Part shown: positions 5,934 to 8,467 of the stretch, one piece after another
How the letters are laid out: every line of letters begins with the position of its first letter
How positions within the stretch are numbered: the stretch's first letter is position 1
From: CAYZAW01 sp964476505
GTDB taxonomy: Bacteria > Bacillota > Clostridia > Christensenellales > CAG-138
NCBI GenBank assembly: GCA_964476505.1
Contig: CAYZAW010000063.1
Coordinates: forward strand, 1 to 8,467
Length of the DNA: 8,467 bases
Direction of reading: 5' to 3'
The notes under the pieces: generated by a model
What the model was told of the DNA's origin: nothing
Seen by the model: only the letters and a program-made list of their open reading frames with translations
Databases searched by the model: none
Made by a program: the position numbers and the translations under genes

Positions 5934-5939
5934 ATAATT
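5934..5939 (+). promoter_or_regulatory. Possible -10 box for the AraC-family gene
   Basis: GATAAT (5934-5939) has TTCTTA 17 bases upstream (5911-5916), a poor -35. A transcript starting near 5946 would leave almost no leader before a GTG start at 5951, in keeping with the absence of any ribosome binding site there. Confidence 0.25.
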
Positions 5940-5950
5940 TGCCTATTACA

Positions 5951-6844
5951 GTGCGAAAGCAGCTTGAAGTATTGCAAAAACTGCTGTATCATGCCTATAT
6001 GGATTATACGGGATACAAACGAGGCTATCTCCATGACGAATACCGCCTGTTCCATGTGAAGGACAAAACGGACATGGAGTTTTCCTATCATTATCACGAA
6101 TTTGATAAGATCGTGGTATTTTTGACCGGCAACGTAACGTATATCATCGAGGGAACGGCGTATTACCTGCGCCCTTGGGATATCCTGCTGGTGGGGCGGG
6201 AGCAGGTGCATTGCACGCAGATAGACGGCAAAACGCCCTATGAGCGCGTGGTACTGTGGCTGTCGCCGGGCATGCTGGAAAAACAGGGCGGGGAAGAGCC
6301 CCTTTGCGACTGTATGCGGCGCGCCAAACAAAACAACTATGCGTTGGTACGCCCGGAGGGGGCAAGCTTGGCGGAGTTGATGCGCTTATTGCAAGATGTG
6401 GAGGCGGCGCTTGCCTCCAGGGAATACGCGCATGCGCTGCTTGCAAAAACATCGCTGCTGCAATTCTTGATTCTGCTAAACCGTGTTGCGCGGCAAATGA
6501 AATCCGATCCCAGTGCGTATCACCGGGATCATAAGGTTACAAATGTATTGGAGTACATTGCAAACCATTTGGACGGCGATCTTTCCGTGGAAGGGCTGGC
6601 GGCGCGGTTTTACTTGAGCCCGTCCCATTTTGCGCACCGGTTCAAAACAGCTACGGGATACAGTCCGCACGCCTATGTAACGCAAAAACGGCTGCTGCAT
6701 GCGGCGGAGTTGATCAAGGCCGGCACTGCTGCCGGAGAGGCCGCCGCAAGCTGCGGGTTTGAGGATTACTCTACTTTTTTACGCGCCTTTAAGCGGATGC
6801 TTGGCTGTAAACCCAGCGAGCTGCTGCTGCCGGGGCGGGAATAG
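5951..6844 (+). CDS. AraC-family transcriptional regulator (cupin sensor + double HTH)
   Basis: A regulator of 297 residues if GTG 5951 is the start. The N-terminal cupin-type sensor covers about 42-105, with H47-Y-H49 in SYHYHEFDKIV and the strand-turn G-N-V-T-Y-I-I-E-G (60-68) followed by RPWDILLV (74-81). The C-terminal AraC DNA-binding domain covers about 197-293: first helix-turn-helix LSVEGLAARFYLSPSHFAHR (211-230), second around A265-A-S-C-G-F-E-D-Y-S-T-F (265-276), ending in the family KRMLGCKPSELL. The ligand is unknown; such regulators usually control a divergent or adjacent transport or sugar gene. The start is uncertain: TTG 5939, GTG 5951 and ATG 5999 are in frame and none has a Shine-Dalgarno sequence. 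GTG is preferred because KQLEVLQKLLYHAYMDY looks like genuine family N-terminus. The divergent target appears truncated (5799-5891), so it may be an orphan. No terminator follows it before the MATE promoter. Confidence 0.88.
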   Translation: MRKQLEVLQKLLYHAYMDYTGYKRGYLHDEYRLFHVKDKTDMEFSYHYHEFDKIVVFLTGNVTYIIEGTAYYLRPWDILLVGREQVHCTQIDGKTPYERVVLWLSPGMLEKQGGEEPLCDCMRRAKQNNYALVRPEGASLAELMRLLQDVEAALASREYAHALLAKTSLLQFLILLNRVARQMKSDPSAYHRDHKVTNVLEYIANHLDGDLSVEGLAARFYLSPSHFAHRFKTATGYSPHAYVTQKRLLHAAELIKAGTAAGEAAASCGFEDYSTFLRAFKRMLGCKPSELLLPGRE

Positions 6845-6880
6845 CATATGCATACGAATTAGTATATTTAGGGAATTCCC
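6844..6880 (+). promoter_or_regulatory. Cluster of three palindromes before the MATE promoter
   Basis: Perfect GCATATGC (6844-6851), imperfect ATACGAATTAGTAT (6852-6865) and perfect GGGAATTCCC (6871-6880) lie in a row. The last abuts the -35 box at 6881. They are too AT-rich and lack a T tract to be a terminator; protein-binding sites are one possibility. Confidence 0.3.
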
Positions 6881-6911
6881 TTGACTTTGAGCTTACTCCA
6901 AGGTTTATGAT
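6881..6911 (+). promoter_or_regulatory. MerR-type promoter/operator with 19-bp spacer, driving the MATE gene
   Basis: TTGACT (-35, 6881-6886) and TATGAT (-10, 6906-6911) are separated by 19 bases, the over-long spacing used by MerR-family activators, which twist the DNA to realign the boxes. The spacer holds the expected dyad: CTTTGAG (6885-6891), then CTTA, then CTCCAAG (6896-6902), 6 of 7 pairs. No MerR-family gene lies in the window, so the activator acts from elsewhere or just beyond the right edge. Confidence 0.75.
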
Positions 6912-6975
6912 ACGGATATTACAATGATACAGTCGCGATCGATATGTTGGATGCACAAGGAGCATAGAAAAACGA

Positions 6976-8394
6976 ATGCATGTGAACGGCAACCCTATTA
7001 TCACAGGCGTTACCAAATGGTTTTTACGGGTAACGGAGCCTAAAATTGAGCTTGCAGAATCGCAAAAGCTGTTTTCCGGTACAGATTTAAAGCAGCTGAT
7101 TTTGCCGCTCTTTTTTGAGCAGCTTCTTGCCTTGATGGTGGGCGTTGCGGATACGCTCATGATCTCCTACGCGGGGGAAGCCGCCGTATCCGGCGTATCC
7201 TTGACCAACCAGTTCACCATGATATTTTTGTATGTGTTTACGGCATTAGCCTCCGGCGGCGCTGTTGTGGTCAGTCAGTATGTAGGCGCAAAGGACAAAG
7301 TACGGGGCGATCTTGCGGCAGGGCAGCTGATGCTGATCTCCGGCATCACTTCGCTGGCTCTCATGGCGATCGTGCTGTGCTTTGCGGAAGCCATGCTGCG
7401 GTTTTTGTTTGGCGGCGTGGAGGCGGAGGTCATGTCTGCTGGGATGACGTATATCAGGATCTCTGCTTATTCGTATCCCGCCATCGCCATTTACAACACC
7501 GGCGCGGCGCTGTATCGCAGCTTGGGAAGAACCGGCGTTACCATGAAGATATCGCTTGGCATGAACATCATCAACGTCATTGGCAACACCATTGGCATAT
7601 TCGTGTTGCAGGCGGGTGTTGCGGGCGTTGCGTGGCCGTCCTTTATCTCCCGCGTATTTGCAGCGGTGGTGATGACGGTGCTATGCGTCAGAAACAGCAA
7701 TACGGTCACACTGCGCCTGAAGAACATCCTAACGTGGAGCGGGCGGATGATCAAACGCATTTTAGGCATTGCGATACCAAACAGCATCGAGAACGGCCTG
7801 TTTCAGGTGTCTAAGGTGGTATTGAGCAGCATGGTTGCGCTGTTTGGCACCAGCCAGATCGCCGCAAACGGCGTGGCGCAAAGCTTCTGGTCGCTATCCG
7901 CGCTAACGGGGATCGCCATGGGGCCTGCGTATATCACGGTGATCGGGCGCTGCATGGGGGCAAGGGACAGCAAGGCAGCGGATTATTACATGCAAAAAAT
8001 GATCCGCATTACGTTTGTCGCCTCCATCACATGGAATACTCTGATCACAGTAATAACGCCGCTGGTGCTGAAATTATACGCGCTGCCGGAAAGTACGCTG
8101 CGGCTCATTATGATATTGGTCATTTTGCACAACGTATTCAATGCGGTGATATTCCCGATCTCCGGGCCGCTGCCAAATGGGCTTCGCGCAGCGGGAGACG
8201 TTAAATACACCATGTACGTTTCGCTCTTTGCAACGGTGGTATGCCGGGTACTGTTTTCTTGGATATTCGGCATCGTGCTGAATATGGGCGTGATCGGTAT
8301 TACCCTTGCCATGGCTTGCGACTGGTGCATTCGCGCCGCGTTCTTTATGCACCGGTATAAAAAGGGCGTATGGAAAACCTTCCATGTGATATAA
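6976..8394 (+). CDS. MATE-family multidrug/toxin efflux protein
   Basis: This 472-residue inner-membrane transporter of the MATE family (MatE, PF01554, two repeats; DinF/NorM-like superfamily) exports drugs or metabolites using Na+ or H+ gradients; the substrate is unknown. About 12 helices are apparent. The first repeat (about 38-205) starts at LFSGTDLKQLILPLFFEQLL and contains VGVADTLMISYAGEAAVSGV (55-74) and GGAVVVSQYVGAKD (94-107). The second starts near 260 with IKRILGIAIPNSIENGLF and contains the matching I-G-R-C-M-G-A-R-D. Roughly 30 residues precede the conserved start, more than usual. ATG 6976 is the only standard start in frame after a stop at 6925, but its AAGGAG (6957-6962) is 13 bases away, so initiation may be weak or altered. 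Expression is probably governed by the MerR-type promoter at 6881-6911. Confidence 0.9.
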   Translation: MHVNGNPIITGVTKWFLRVTEPKIELAESQKLFSGTDLKQLILPLFFEQLLALMVGVADTLMISYAGEAAVSGVSLTNQFTMIFLYVFTALASGGAVVVSQYVGAKDKVRGDLAAGQLMLISGITSLALMAIVLCFAEAMLRFLFGGVEAEVMSAGMTYIRISAYSYPAIAIYNTGAALYRSLGRTGVTMKISLGMNIINVIGNTIGIFVLQAGVAGVAWPSFISRVFAAVVMTVLCVRNSNTVTLRLKNILTWSGRMIKRILGIAIPNSIENGLFQVSKVVLSSMVALFGTSQIAANGVAQSFWSLSALTGIAMGPAYITVIGRCMGARDSKAADYYMQKMIRITFVASITWNTLITVITPLVLKLYALPESTLRLIMILVILHNVFNAVIFPISGPLPNGLRAAGDVKYTMYVSLFATVVCRVLFSWIFGIVLNMGVIGITLAMACDWCIRAAFFMHRYKKGVWKTFHVI

Positions 8395-8421
8395 CATCTA
8401 TATCAGTAAAGCAACAGGAGT

Positions 8422-8465
8422 CCTGCAAATAAAAGTCAAGGCCTAAATTAAGGGGAATTTGCAGG
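8422..8465. repeat. 9-bp inverted repeat after the MATE gene
   Basis: CCTGCAAAT (8422-8430) and ATTTGCAGG (8457-8465) are perfect complements separated by 26 bases. Position (28 bases past the stop codon) suits a terminator, but a T tract, if any, would lie beyond the window. It could equally be a regulatory or mobile-element end. Confidence 0.4.
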
Positions 8466-8467
8466 CA

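Noticed and set aside
5429..6331. 300-codon minus-strand open frame
   Set aside because: It spans two plus-strand genes with clear domains (M56 C-terminus and AraC) and its translation shows no family motifs; it is antisense to both.

Overview
The window looks like chromosome of a low- to mid-GC Bacillota, probably a gut-type Clostridia. The reasons are strong AGGAGG-type ribosome binding sites, sigma-A style promoters, rho-independent terminators, and a gene set (BlaI/M56 pair, VanZ-like, YhfC-like, MATE, AraC) typical of that group. Genus is not resolvable from sequence alone. No IS element, CRISPR array or phage gene is visible.

Layout: (1) 1-271, minus strand: a tRNA pair read from one clear promoter, initiator tRNA-fMet (with an unusual extra base in the T stem) followed by elongator tRNA-Met, which runs off the window. 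(2) 423-1471, plus strand: a promoter, a YhfC-type membrane protease-like protein and a strong terminator. (3) 1629-2105: a small two-helix membrane protein with a C-terminal zinc ribbon and its own terminator. (4) 2195-2782: a VanZ-like membrane protein. (5) 2796-5851: a two-gene sensor/repressor module, a BlaI/MecI-type repressor overlapping by 8 bases a very large M56 (BlaR1/MecR1-type) membrane metalloprotease. Its outer region is not a penicillin-binding domain but a DUF4825-like domain plus about 390 further residues. A pair of related 18-bp dyads brackets the module's TTGACA box, a good candidate for the autoregulatory operator. (6) 5799-5953: a divergent promoter region whose minus-strand gene is reduced to its ribosome binding site and about 25 plausible codons, now lying under the 3' end of the M56 gene. 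(7) 5951-6844: an AraC-family regulator, apparently orphaned by that loss. (8) 6844-8394: a MATE-family exporter behind a textbook 19-bp-spacer MerR-type promoter, with no MerR gene in view. (9) 8422-8465: an inverted repeat at the window end.

Most genes are single transcription units concerned with the envelope and with sensing (membrane protease, VanZ, BlaI/M56 sensor, drug exporter). The two most notable points are the BlaI/M56 module with a non-beta-lactam sensor domain and a candidate operator pair, and the apparent deletion scar that joined the 3' end of the M56 gene to the start of a lost gene that the AraC regulator once faced.
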